From contig CALXHG010000001.1 in assembly GCA_944388045.1 (NCBI GenBank), positions 81,000-144,999 of the forward strand: a DNA stretch of 64,000 nt. Reading direction: 5' to 3'. The stretch is from an uncultured Clostridia bacterium. GTDB taxonomy: Bacteria > Bacillota > Clostridia > TANB77 > CAG-508. Both the position numbers and the translations under genes were made by a program. Each line of letters starts with the position of its first letter. Position 1 is the stretch's first letter. This document shows, piece after piece, positions 1 through 7,900 of this stretch. Under the pieces are notes generated by a model. It was given only the letters and a program-made list of their open reading frames with translations, did no database searches and was not told where the DNA came from.

Positions 1-446
1 TTATATAATCCTTTATCTGTTACTATTGCTGAATTATCATCTATTACTGCTATTGAACAATTTGTATATCCTTGTGATGTATTTATTAGCTCATATCCTT
101 GATTAATTAATTGTTGTTTTAAAATACTGTCTGTATAATCTAAACTATGAATTGCTTTTTTCCCTATTATACATACATTATATTTAATATCTTCTGGATA
201 ATTTGCTTTAAGTTTTTCAGCTCCACATATTAGTTTTGTATTATGTTTTGAAATGCTTTCATATTGAGTTGGCTCTATAATTATTTGTTTCCCTACTTTG
301 CAAGCAAATATGTCAACATGTGATGATATTTCTTCATATACGTCCTTTATTGCTCTTAGCTCTATTAGGTCATATCCCATTTCTTTTAGCTTTTGTTTTT
401 CAATATCTCTCATCCTGTTATCTATAATTAAAGTTTTATTAGCCAT
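1..446 (-). CDS. Conserved hypothetical protein, C-terminus cut by window edge
   Basis: An open frame runs on the minus strand from ATG at 446 to the window edge without a stop, giving about 148 residues beginning MANKTLIIDNRMRD. AAGGA lies about 7 bases before the ATG. The visible part alternates strands and helices and contains NCSIAVIDDNSAIVTDKGL, which recalls the clostridial DUF6873 (GME-fold) proteins; that match is from memory. No signal peptide or membrane segment is visible. It lies downstream of ylqF, and a small hairpin repeated elsewhere in the window sits just in front of its ribosome binding site. The coding frame is well supported; no function can be assigned. Confidence 0.75.
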   Translation of the reverse strand, partial: MANKTLIIDNRMRDIEKQKLKEMGYDLIELRAIKDVYEEISSHVDIFACKVGKQIIIEPTQYESISKHNTKLICGAEKLKANYPEDIKYNVCIIGKKAIHSLDYTDSILKQQLINQGYELINTSQGYTNCSIAVIDDNSAIVTDKGLY

Positions 447-468
447 TTTTATTTCCTTGTACAACAAT

Positions 469-507
469 ATTTAGGTTTTTAATAAAGGATTTACCTATAA
501 ACCTATT
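469..507 (-). repeat. Leader hairpin, copy 1 of 2
   Basis: A stem TAGGTTT/AAACCTA encloses a second short stem AGG/CCT. The element lies 22 bases upstream of the start codon of the gene at 1-446. Almost the same sequence, lacking four bases in the loop, lies 25 bases upstream of clpC at 57911-57945. The shared sequence and shared distance to the start codon suggest a cis-acting leader element, but the function is unknown. Confidence 0.6.
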
Positions 508-560
508 GCCATTTTTAGAATAAGAGATATGCTACAAACATATCTCAATATCAATCTATT

Positions 561-1478
561 TTATGATATTTTCTCTAAAGTAATTTTTCCTAATTTTCCA
601 CTTCTAAAATCTTCTAAAATAATTTTTGATGTTTTTTCATCATCAATTATTCCTCCAGAAGCTACGGCTCCTCTTTTTTTACCTATTAGTTGCATAATTT
701 CATAAATATTTTCATTTTCTAGTTGGTCTTGATTTAGTATCTCTTCTATTTGTTTTTCATCTAGTGAATATCTTTGAATTAAATTTTCTCTATAATTTTC
801 TAATAAAAATTTGGTTAGGGAATAAGCAATCTCAGTTAGCTCTAATATGTCATCTTTAATTGTTCCTGTTATTGCTAAATTAATTCCAACTTTTTCACTT
901 TCAAATTTTGGCCATAATACTCCTGGTGTATCAAGTAATTCAACTTTGTCATTTATTCTTATCCATTGTTTTTGTTTTGTAACACCTGGCTTATTTCCTA
1001 CTTCAGCAGATGTTTTTTTTGCTATTCTATTTATAAATGATGATTTTCCTACATTTGGAATTCCAACTATCATTACTCTTATTTTTCTGCCAATACGCCC
1101 TTTGTCAACTATTTTCTTTAAGTCCTCTTCCATTTCTTTTTGTATTAGTCTGATTGTTTCATTTATTCCTTTTCCTGATAAAGAGTCTACTAATAATACT
1201 TTTTGATTGTTTTTATTAAAATATTCAATCCATTTTTTATTTTCTTTTTCGTCTGCTAAATCATATTTATTTAATAAAATAATTTTCTTTTTATTTTGTG
1301 TTATTTGTTTTATATCTGGATTTTGACTTGATATTGGTATTCGTGCATCTAAAATTTCTATAACTATATCTACTAATTTTAAATCTTCCATTATTTGTCT
1401 TTTAGTTTTAGCCATATGTCCTGGGTACCAGTTGATGTTGATTTTGTGATAACTTTTTTCATCTTTTTCTTTATCCAT
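561..1478 (-). CDS. ylqF: Ribosome biogenesis GTPase YlqF/RbgA
   Basis: This is the circularly permuted GTPase needed for late assembly of the 50S ribosomal subunit. The motif order is the permuted one: DARIP (about residue 44, G5), NKYDLAD (70-76, G4), GIPNVGKSS (139-147, G1) and DTPGVLWP (184-191, G3), followed by the helical C-terminal domain. Its 305 residues are slightly longer than the roughly 280 usual for RbgA, because of extra N-terminal residues before INWYPGHM. AGGAG precedes the ATG, and this site overlaps the stop codon of the recombinase gene only 14 bases upstream. The island that contains that recombinase therefore ends immediately in front of ylqF, and ylqF may now depend on transcription from it. 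Family assignment is secure. Confidence 0.96.
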   Translation of the reverse strand: MDKEKDEKSYHKININWYPGHMAKTKRQIMEDLKLVDIVIEILDARIPISSQNPDIKQITQNKKKIILLNKYDLADEKENKKWIEYFNKNNQKVLLVDSLSGKGINETIRLIQKEMEEDLKKIVDKGRIGRKIRVMIVGIPNVGKSSFINRIAKKTSAEVGNKPGVTKQKQWIRINDKVELLDTPGVLWPKFESEKVGINLAITGTIKDDILELTEIAYSLTKFLLENYRENLIQRYSLDEKQIEEILNQDQLENENIYEIMQLIGKKRGAVASGGIIDDEKTSKIILEDFRSGKLGKITLEKIS

Positions 1479-1492
1479 CTATGTTCACTCCT

Positions 1493-2722
1493 TTACTTGA
1501 AATTTACGTCTATTTTGCCATTTTGAAATATAATTATACTATCTACATTTTTTAATAAAATATCTCTAGTTAAAGTATTTATTCTATTTCTTTTGAATCT
1601 TTTATTTAACTCTTCCAATACTATTTCAGCTAATTTGTCTTTCCTAATTGAGTGGCTTGTACATGAACCATTTCTTACGTATGATGTGCAATGGTAATAC
1701 TCATAATTCTTTACTTTTCTTAATATAAAAGAACCTACACAATCTGAACATTTTAAAAATCTATAAAATAAATCTTTTTCTTTATTACTTCTAGCACATT
1801 TATTCTTTTCAATTATTTCTTGCACTTTATCAAACTTATCTTTAGAAATAATTGGCTCATGATTATTTTTAGTTATTATCCATTCATCTTCGTTCGTAGA
1901 AATTAGCTTATGAGTACGATAGTTTTCCACCTTCTTCTTTCCTTGAATCAAATCTCCTTCATATATTCTATCATTCAACATTTTATTTATCATTTTTGCA
2001 TTCCACTTTTTATCTATTTTTACATTTTCATCTTCTTGCTCTTTTTTCCTTTTATATGCAGAAGGTGTTAATACATTATTCTTATTTAATTCATCAGCTA
2101 TTTCACTTGCTGATTTTCCTTCTATTATACCATTAAATATTTCTATAACATACTTTGATGCAACTTTATCTATTATTAGCTTATGTTTATCTCTTGGATT
2201 TTTTAAATATCCATATGTAGCAGATGTCCCAATAAACTCTCCATTTAACCTTTTAGCTGTTAATGCACTTTTTACTTTTTTTGATATATCTTTTGCATAT
2301 GCATCATTTAGTAAATTCTTGAATGGAACAATTAAGTTATCCATTGAATCTGGATTTTCAAAGCTATCTATATTTTCTATTACTGAAATGAATCTAATAT
2401 TTAAAGCTGGAAAAATATTTTCAAAATACATATCTGCTTCTATATGGTTTCTTGCAAATCTAGATAAATCCTTTACAATTATACAATTAATCTTTTTATT
2501 TTTCATATCTTGTAATAATCTCTCAAATCCAGGTCTATTAAAATTAGTACCACTATATCCATCATCAATATAATAATCTACTAATTCTAAATCTTCTTTA
2601 CTACTAATGTATTGGTCTATTAATTCTCTTTGATTAACTATACTATTTGATTCTATATTTTCATTATCTTCTTTTGATAATCTTATATATCCTGCTACTT
2701 TCCAATTTGATATTTTAATCAC
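1493..2722 (-). CDS. Large serine recombinase (resolvase/integrase)
   Basis: The N-terminal resolvase domain (about 8-150) shows the catalytic serine in GYIRLSKED (S16), SIVNQRELI, and the DDGYSGTNFNRPGFERLL and VKDLSRFARN motifs of serine recombinases. A Recombinase domain follows (about 170-290). A zinc ribbon with KCSDC and a later C-x5-7-C pattern lies near 325-355. At 409 residues it is short for the class (often 500-550), with little C-terminal coiled coil. The start is uncertain: GTG at 2722 abuts an AAAGGA site, and no ATG follows nearby. It is the last gene of the KilA-N/SWIM/protease cassette (7-base gap upstream) and stops 14 bases before ylqF. That position is typical of an integrase next to its attachment site; whether it is active cannot be seen. 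Confidence 0.9.
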   Translation of the reverse strand: MIKISNWKVAGYIRLSKEDNENIESNSIVNQRELIDQYISSKEDLELVDYYIDDGYSGTNFNRPGFERLLQDMKNKKINCIIVKDLSRFARNHIEADMYFENIFPALNIRFISVIENIDSFENPDSMDNLIVPFKNLLNDAYAKDISKKVKSALTAKRLNGEFIGTSATYGYLKNPRDKHKLIIDKVASKYVIEIFNGIIEGKSASEIADELNKNNVLTPSAYKRKKEQEDENVKIDKKWNAKMINKMLNDRIYEGDLIQGKKKVENYRTHKLISTNEDEWIITKNNHEPIISKDKFDKVQEIIEKNKCARSNKEKDLFYRFLKCSDCVGSFILRKVKNYEYYHCTSYVRNGSCTSHSIRKDKLAEIVLEELNKRFKRNRINTLTRDILLKNVDSIIIFQNGKIDVNFK

Positions 2723-2729
2723 TCCTTTT

Positions 2730-3545
2730 TTAACTCATATCTTTCATAAAGTCTTCAAGTTCTTTAATTCTAACTGCTTTAACTACAATTCCTAAATTAT
2801 TTGGTATTTGAATAATAGCTTTTGGATTAGTTGGAATATTTTCAAACACAACACTTCCTGTACTAGTATGTTGTGGTCCACCATATAATAATCCTAATAG
2901 TTTACATCTAGATCCGAAAAAAGTAGTATTTCCTTGTGTATATGAAGATTCATTACAAAAGAAAATTGGCGATCCACTAGATCCTGGAAAACAAGCCATA
3001 TCAATTAAAAATTCTTTTTTACCATTATAATCAAATTTTAAGTGTGTAGAAGTTATGCCTTTTCGAATTATTGGTTTATTATTATAAGAATCCTCAAGTC
3101 CATTAGGATATCCAATCATAATAATATCTTCCATTGCAGAACAATCTTTAACTTCATCTTCGTTTATTATTAAATCTGTTCCAAGCTTTCCACGATACAA
3201 CCTGACTTTATATTCCTGACTATAACTATCTAATGAAGCTATTGGTATTGCACACAGGTCAACACCATTATCAGGATGATCAATTATGTTAAATTCATCA
3301 AGAGTTATTGTAAATCTTTGTTGATCTAAAGGATTATTATTTTGGTCAGCCTTACATACAGAAAAAATAATTTTTTTAGCATCTTTCACAACATGTTTGT
3401 TAGTAATAATTACAGGTTGGCATGTGCCTTTTTCCAAATTTTCATTAAAATTCATAAAAAAACCTGTACCAGTTGCAATTTTCGTTTCATCAATGATATT
3501 TATTATCTTTGTAGTACAATAAATCAATTGTTCTGATAGTTGCAT
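2730..3545 (-). CDS. Trypsin-like serine protease, apparently cytosolic
   Basis: The protein has 271 residues and a complete chymotrypsin-fold catalytic triad. Histidine lies in ITNKHVV (H51), aspartate in NGVDLCAIP (D96), and serine in PGSSGSP (S190), with GTGFFMNF at the start of the fold and MIGYPNGL before the serine loop. There is no signal peptide or membrane helix, so it should act inside the cell, unlike HtrA/DegP, and it has no PDZ domain. It lies 7 bases upstream of the serine recombinase gene and 34 bases downstream of the SWIM protein gene. Cytosolic trypsin-like proteases of this kind occur in mobile and defence loci; its substrate is unknown. The family call is firm, the role is inference. 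Confidence 0.85.
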   Translation of the reverse strand: MQLSEQLIYCTTKIINIIDETKIATGTGFFMNFNENLEKGTCQPVIITNKHVVKDAKKIIFSVCKADQNNNPLDQQRFTITLDEFNIIDHPDNGVDLCAIPIASLDSYSQEYKVRLYRGKLGTDLIINEDEVKDCSAMEDIIMIGYPNGLEDSYNNKPIIRKGITSTHLKFDYNGKKEFLIDMACFPGSSGSPIFFCNESSYTQGNTTFFGSRCKLLGLLYGGPQHTSTGSVVFENIPTNPKAIIQIPNNLGIVVKAVRIKELEDFMKDMS

Positions 3546-3579
3546 TTTATATCACGTCCTTTTTTCTAATAATATCTTA

Positions 3580-4026
3580 TTAATATAGATTTCTTTTTAC
3601 AAAATCATTATATATCCATTCAGGTCCGTAATCAAAAACTTGAATTAATTCTTCAATCAATTCTTGCTTTGACATTCTATTTAAGTATTTAATTGCTTTG
3701 TCATATTCCTCTTCTTGCTCTTTTTCATACTCTTCTTGTAATCGATTTTGTTCTTCTTCAAAACTAACTGCCTCATTTGGAAAAGCAGTAAAATATGTTG
3801 CAACTATATGCTTACATATTATTCTTTTCCCATTAGCTAAGGGACAATTACATGAAGATTTCCTAGGATGTTCAATATCCAAATGGACATTGTAATTATT
3901 GGTTCCTTTTACAAAGCTTGAATACTCATTTTCATTTATTTTATTCAATTCAACAACCCTTTTTTCTTTATAATAATCTAACCCCCTCCAACATGAATTA
4001 CCACTAGCTAAAGATATTATTCCCAT
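3580..4026 (-). CDS. SWIM zinc-finger protein
   Basis: The reading frame extends to 4050, but ATG at 4026 is preferred. It has GAGGAG about 8 bases upstream and leaves a 4-base gap after the KilA-N gene, while the earlier ATG has no suitable site. The 148-residue product contains SSCNCPLANGKRIICKH, which fits the SWIM zinc-finger pattern CxC-xn-CxH (about C59, C61, C71, H73). SWIM domains bind DNA or partner proteins. An acidic, Glu-rich helix follows (about 88-115). The C-terminus contains FDYGPEWIYNDFVKR. The protein is too small to be a SWIM-helicase fusion. It is probably translationally coupled to the KilA-N gene. The domain is clear; the role is unknown. Confidence 0.82.
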   Translation of the reverse strand: MGIISLASGNSCWRGLDYYKEKRVVELNKINENEYSSFVKGTNNYNVHLDIEHPRKSSCNCPLANGKRIICKHIVATYFTAFPNEAVSFEEEQNRLQEEYEKEQEEEYDKAIKYLNRMSKQELIEELIQVFDYGPEWIYNDFVKRNLY

Positions 4027-4030
4027 AACT

Positions 4031-4876
4031 TTACTCCTCTTTATTTCCATTTCCTAATAATTTTATTTTTTCGGCATTATTAAGTATATTTAATTGATAC
4101 TTTGCAATTTCACTTAATGTTTCAAATCTTTCCTCTTTACTTTTTCCTTCTTTAATTAATTCTGCATTATGTGATTCTAAATTAGATAATACTGTTAATT
4201 CATTAATTGTTGCATAATCTCTAACATTAGATGTTTTTGCTAAATCAGGATTAAGTTCTCTCCATTTTTTAGCCGTTGTATTAAATACTGCAACATTCAA
4301 AACATCTGCTTCTTCAGCATACTTTAACCATTCTCTATTTTTATAAAAATCATTATCTGGCAATATATAATTTTTAATTGCATCAGTATGTATCAAATAA
4401 TTGTTTTTGGTTAGTATTCTTTTTACATCCCATTCTCTATTCTGATTTTCTAACTCCTTTAATCTCTCAAATTCCTTTATTAAATACAATTTAAAAACGG
4501 GACTAATTGCTGATGCAAATTCAAATGCAATATCTTTATGTGCATATGTTCCACCATATTTTCCACGCTTTGAATATATTCCAATCGCATTTGTTTTATC
4601 ACACCATTCAGTAACACTTAATGTAAATGTATGAAGTCCTGCACTTTTTCTAAACCCGTCGAATTCGACGGAATTAAAATTTGGATTATAAATTGACTCC
4701 CATGTTCCTAAAAATTCCAAAGTGATTCTATTTCTTAACCAATTTCTTATAATGTCGTCTGCTTTTGACTTTCCTTCCTTATATTTTCCGAAATCAGAAA
4801 TACAAATATAATCATTATCATTTACATTAGCTATATTTACTTTAATATTTTGAACTTCAATAATTTTATTATTCAT
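4031..4876 (-). CDS. KilA-N domain protein
   Basis: The 281-residue product begins with a KilA-N domain (about 15-135). Recognisable stretches are the NWLRNRITLEFLGTWE segment, the LSVTEWCDKTNAIGIYSKRGKYGGTYAHKDIAFEFA segment split over about residues 85-120, and the helix KLYLIKEFERLKELE. KilA-N is a DNA-binding domain common in phage and mobile-element antirepressors. The C-terminal half is helical and has no clear domain. It is the first large gene of the four-gene cassette, and a 25-codon leader frame lies upstream. ATG at 4876 follows GAGGTGAG. It may regulate the island or sense phage infection; this is inference. Confidence 0.85.
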   Translation of the reverse strand: MNNKIIEVQNIKVNIANVNDNDYICISDFGKYKEGKSKADDIIRNWLRNRITLEFLGTWESIYNPNFNSVEFDGFRKSAGLHTFTLSVTEWCDKTNAIGIYSKRGKYGGTYAHKDIAFEFASAISPVFKLYLIKEFERLKELENQNREWDVKRILTKNNYLIHTDAIKNYILPDNDFYKNREWLKYAEEADVLNVAVFNTTAKKWRELNPDLAKTSNVRDYATINELTVLSNLESHNAELIKEGKSKEERFETLSEIAKYQLNILNNAEKIKLLGNGNKEE

Positions 4877-4960
4877 GCATACTCACCTCTTTTTTATATA
4901 AAATGTAATAATCTTTTTTGAAGAAATGTTGATTTTTCAATACTTTGAGCTTGGGTTTTC

Positions 4961-5038
4961 TTAAATACCCCTATACCATAATATAACAGCATGTGCGAAA
5001 TTTTTATTCTCATTTTTTTTATTCTCTTTTTTTTGCAT
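4961..5038 (-). CDS. Leader micro-ORF upstream of the KilA-N gene
   Basis: A 25-codon frame (MQKKENKKNENKNFAHAVI then LWYRGI) starts at ATG 5038 with AAGGAAG about 8 bases upstream, and a TATAAT box lies near 5085-5090. It has a Lys/Asn/Glu-rich start and a hydrophobic end. It could be a small protein, a regulatory leader peptide, or the truncated start of a longer one, since the sequence just after the stop continues in another frame without obvious decay. Only the good ribosome binding site and position support it. Confidence 0.4.
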   Translation of the reverse strand: MQKKENKKNENKNFAHAVILWYRGI

Positions 5039-5147
5039 TAAATCACTTCCTTATATTCGTTTTTTATACAATTCTTGTCTATTATATCATAATTATGCTT
5101 TTTAATAAAGTCAATTGCCGAATTACCTATGATTTTTTTGTTTTGGG

Positions 5148-6281
5148 GATTTCCTAAGATTTCAATATTTCTAGACACTTATATATAATTTTATTAGAAT
5201 TAAACTTGTTTATTGTATTTACATTTTAATACTTTTTATTTTTAAATTCAATATTATTAATATTAATATTTTTGTATGTGTGTCAATGATATGAAACAAG
5301 TTATTATAAGTTTTTAGTAATATATTGAATTTACTTCTTTTAAACTATCATTAATTCTCTTCTTTTATCTTGGCATTAAATAACCTAATACTACCATTGG
5401 AATTCTATTAGATTTTTTTAGATATTCTGCTCCTTGTTTCTTTAAATCTTCAAAACTATAAAACTTTAAATATCTATAAAAATCTATTATTATCATTTCT
5501 ATGACTACTTTCTACTTTTCCATTATGCTCTGTTGTTCTTGGTCTTATCTTATGATGCTTTATTTTTAACTTCTTTAATAATTTTTATAATTGGTGTTCT
5601 CTCTTTATATCTTCTTTATTATATGTGAATTCCAGTCCATTATCCGTTTGAATTTCTCTTGTTTTATATCAATAATATCTAATACATCTTTGGATAAAAT
5701 TTACTGTATTTTTTCTGTATGTTCCTCATTCCAATATAAATATCTTTCTCTAGTTGCTTCATCTATACATGTATATTGATAAAATCTATCGTCCTTTGGC
5801 ACGTTTTTTTGTCTTACATTCATTTGGTACATATTTCACATCTATTTGCCACTTTTTTCCAATTTTTTTGGTGTATGATATTCTTTATCTTGTCTTTTTC
5901 TATATTTCATTTAATGTTATATGTGGATTTCTTCTTATTAAATCTTTTATCAATTTAATTTCTTTTTCTTCATGTTCTCTTGTTTTCTTTTTATATGGTA
6001 AATATCTCTTTATATTTTTTTGATTTTGTGTTACAATATCCATATATGATTCAGGTTCTTTCGTATAATTTGTTTTTTTGTCAATTCAATTATACTACTT
6101 GAATCACTTTTTCTATTATTTTCATTTCACATCAATTGTAACACTACAATAAAGCTAAAATATTAATATTATAGCTTTATTAATATTGAATTTATAATAA
6201 AAAGTATTAAAATGTAAATACAATAAACAAGTTTAATTCTTATAAAATTATATATAAGAAATATTGAAATATTAGAAAATC
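5148..6281. mobile_element. Decayed insertion sequence with long inverted repeats
   Basis: Imperfect inverted repeats of about 110 bases bound the element. The left arm (about 5148-5262) and the reverse complement of the right arm (about 6165-6281) share, for example, GAATTAAACTTGTTTATTG and TACATTTTAATACTTTTTA; the left arm carries a 7-base insertion. Between them lies a broken DDE transposase on the minus strand. The arms are much longer than usual IS ends. The element separates the cassette at 1493-5038 from the plus-strand gene at 6418. It is almost certainly immobile by itself. Confidence 0.75.
5350..6085 (-). pseudogene. DDE transposase remnant (integrase core)
   Basis: Reading the minus strand in changing frames gives ordered transposase pieces. 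They are a helical segment with HEEKEIKLIKDLIRRNPH, then GKKWQIDVKYVPNE (first catalytic D), YQYTCIDEATRERYLYW, IQTDNGLEFT (second D), HKIRPRTTEHNGKVESSHR (catalytic E), and FYSFEDLKKQGAEYLKKSN. The order and motifs are those of IS481/IS3-like integrase-core transposases. Several frameshifts and in-frame stops, for example just after KREHQL, interrupt it. No functional product is expected. Family-level placement is from motif memory. Confidence 0.8.
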
Positions 6282-6417
6282 GCAAAAGCCAAAAAGCAAA
6301 TAGTTTTCCTGCCAATTATTGACAAAATGGAAATATTTTGATATATTTATATATCATAGCAGAACAAAGCTATTGTGTATAATAACTTTCGAGAAAAGTA
6401 CAAGAGGAGGAGCTCTA

Positions 6418-7140
6418 ATGATTGGATTTGATGAGCGTTTTTTGAAGCCAAAAGAATCTTATTTTTTCACAAAATACGACAAAAACTTTATTCTTGTTGA
6501 TACATTGGAACTTGGATTTTATGACAATATCCTGAATTTTGAGTCAGATGATGAATCAATCCGGTTATTTATTAGTGCAGTAAAATTACTAAAGAACACA
6601 CTTAATGTTCATCCTTTTTACAAGCCAATTATGGATTTAACTGTAGATATGGATGGTAGATTTGTTATTTCACCTAATATGAATTTTCCTCTAGATTTAT
6701 CTGTTGATCTTTGGGAGGAAGCAATAAAAAGGAAAATGCCTAAGTATTATGGATGCCCTTGGGTTTTGGGAGACCAATATCAATATTATGCATTCTTAGT
6801 TTACTTAATAAACAGAATGGTTAAGTTTGGCTGGAAACTTGAAGATGCCATAGATGCAGTGGTTAATAATTCCAATAAAATACGACAAAAAGAGCCTGTA
6901 CTTGGAATGACCACTAATTACGAGGAGTTTTTAGGTTTATACAATCTTACAGTTACAGCTAAATATTTGCGAAATGGTTCATTCTCAAATATTCATTATA
7001 TTAGTGCAGGTTACGGAAAACATGATGATACTCATTCATTGGCAGACTTAAGGCCATATATTATTGAAGATTCCATAATATATGGTTCACGGCGTAGTGG
7101 GGAATATTTCACAGTACCGTGGATTGTACTTGAAATATAA
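6418..7140 (+). CDS. Hypothetical protein, 240 residues
   Basis: The open frame extends to 6319, but ATG at 6418 is chosen because GAGGAGG lies 7 bases upstream. The soluble product begins MIGFDERFLKPKESYFFTK and has mixed helix/strand composition, with no membrane segment, signal peptide or recognised motif. It contains WVLGDQYQYYAFLVYL and ends with TVPWIVLEI. It is one of few plus-strand genes in this half of the window, stands alone between the decayed IS and a strong terminator, and its codon use is less AT-extreme than its neighbours, suggesting later acquisition. I do not recognise the family. Confidence 0.75.
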   Translation: MIGFDERFLKPKESYFFTKYDKNFILVDTLELGFYDNILNFESDDESIRLFISAVKLLKNTLNVHPFYKPIMDLTVDMDGRFVISPNMNFPLDLSVDLWEEAIKRKMPKYYGCPWVLGDQYQYYAFLVYLINRMVKFGWKLEDAIDAVVNNSNKIRQKEPVLGMTTNYEEFLGLYNLTVTAKYLRNGSFSNIHYISAGYGKHDDTHSLADLRPYIIEDSIIYGSRRSGEYFTVPWIVLEI

Positions 7141-7165
7141 TATTTTATATCTCGAAATAGTAAGA

Positions 7166-7205
7166 AAATAAGGTGAGTATTGCGTTTGCAATCCTCACCT
7201 TATTT
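7166..7205 (+). terminator. Intrinsic terminator of the 240-residue gene
   Basis: A perfect 12-base stem AAATAAGGTGAG/CTCACCTTATTT carries an inner ATTGC/GCAAT hairpin. It lies 26 bases after the stop codon at 7140. Confidence 0.85.
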
Positions 7206-7235
7206 ATATGATTCAGAATCATATTAAATAGTATA

Positions 7236-7402
7236 TAACATTTCTAAAGCTGATAAATCCAAACAAGTTGTTAAATCTCCTTATGAATCTGCATCGATAA
7301 GTAATACTTTTTTCCTTCTTTTCCAAGTGCTACACCTAAAGAAAAAGTGGTAGTTTTTTACCAACTCTACCTTTCCGATTTGCTATAGCAATAAACTTAC
7401 TC
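7236..7402 (-). pseudogene. ParA-type ATPase remnant
   Basis: The minus strand encodes KFIAIANRKGRVGKKLPLF, a corrupted ParA/Soj start and deviant Walker A (normally AIANQKGGVGKTTT). After a frameshift it continues as VALGKEGK-like and LIDADS-like pieces (LEKKEKK, YLSMQIHKEI) and fades out. ParA proteins segregate plasmids and conjugative elements. The mutated Walker A lysine/threonine region, stops and truncation show that it is dead. It is evidence that the island once belonged to a larger plasmid- or ICE-like element. Confidence 0.7.
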
Positions 7403-7540
7403 AGTTATTTTCTCCTGACTCTGTATTATATGAACATATTCATTTTTTTCTTCTTTTAAACATTGTATATAATCAAATACAGATTCATCTAAAGCAATTA
7501 ATATTGTATCTATATCTATATTGTTAGAGTTATATGGCTT

Positions 7541-7900
7541 TTATTCTAATAATAATCCATTTACTAAAACCATATCTTCCATTTCTAATATAACATAATC
7601 TTCTAATTCTATATCATCTTCGAATAAGAAACAATATGGTGGCTCATTTAAAATATTATAAACAACATTCATTAATTCTGTAACAGCAACTAGATATTGT
7701 TCATTTACAAAGTCCTCTAGCTTTTCATTTTTATACAAGCTAATCTTTTCTTTAACATCTCTAATATCTAATACTCTCTTTGTTGCATATAATAAAATCT
7801 TTTTTAATAAAAATTTTTCTTCAGTTTCATATATCATTTTTTGCACATTATATACTTTTCTTAATTCTTCTTTTGAAATTTCTAAATTATCTTCTTTCAT
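7541..7900 (-). CDS. Hypothetical protein, possibly truncated by a stop
   Basis: This 119-residue, acidic, helix-rich product begins MKEDNLEISKEELRKVYN after an AGAGAGG site. I do not recognise it. After the TAA at 7541-7543 the same frame stays open for 47 more codons (to the stop at 7397), encoding plausible sequence such as IDIDTILIALDESVFDY. The gene may therefore once have been about 167 residues long and now ends early. It sits directly in front of the parA remnant, so it was probably part of the same mobile element. Confidence 0.55.
   Translation of the reverse strand: MKEDNLEISKEELRKVYNVQKMIYETEEKFLLKKILLYATKRVLDIRDVKEKISLYKNEKLEDFVNEQYLVAVTELMNVVYNILNEPPYCFLFEDDIELEDYVILEMEDMVLVNGLLLE

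Noticed and set aside
5591..6023. Plus-strand open frames in the IS
   Set aside because: The minus strand carries the transposase pieces in order; the plus frames are shadows of that relic.
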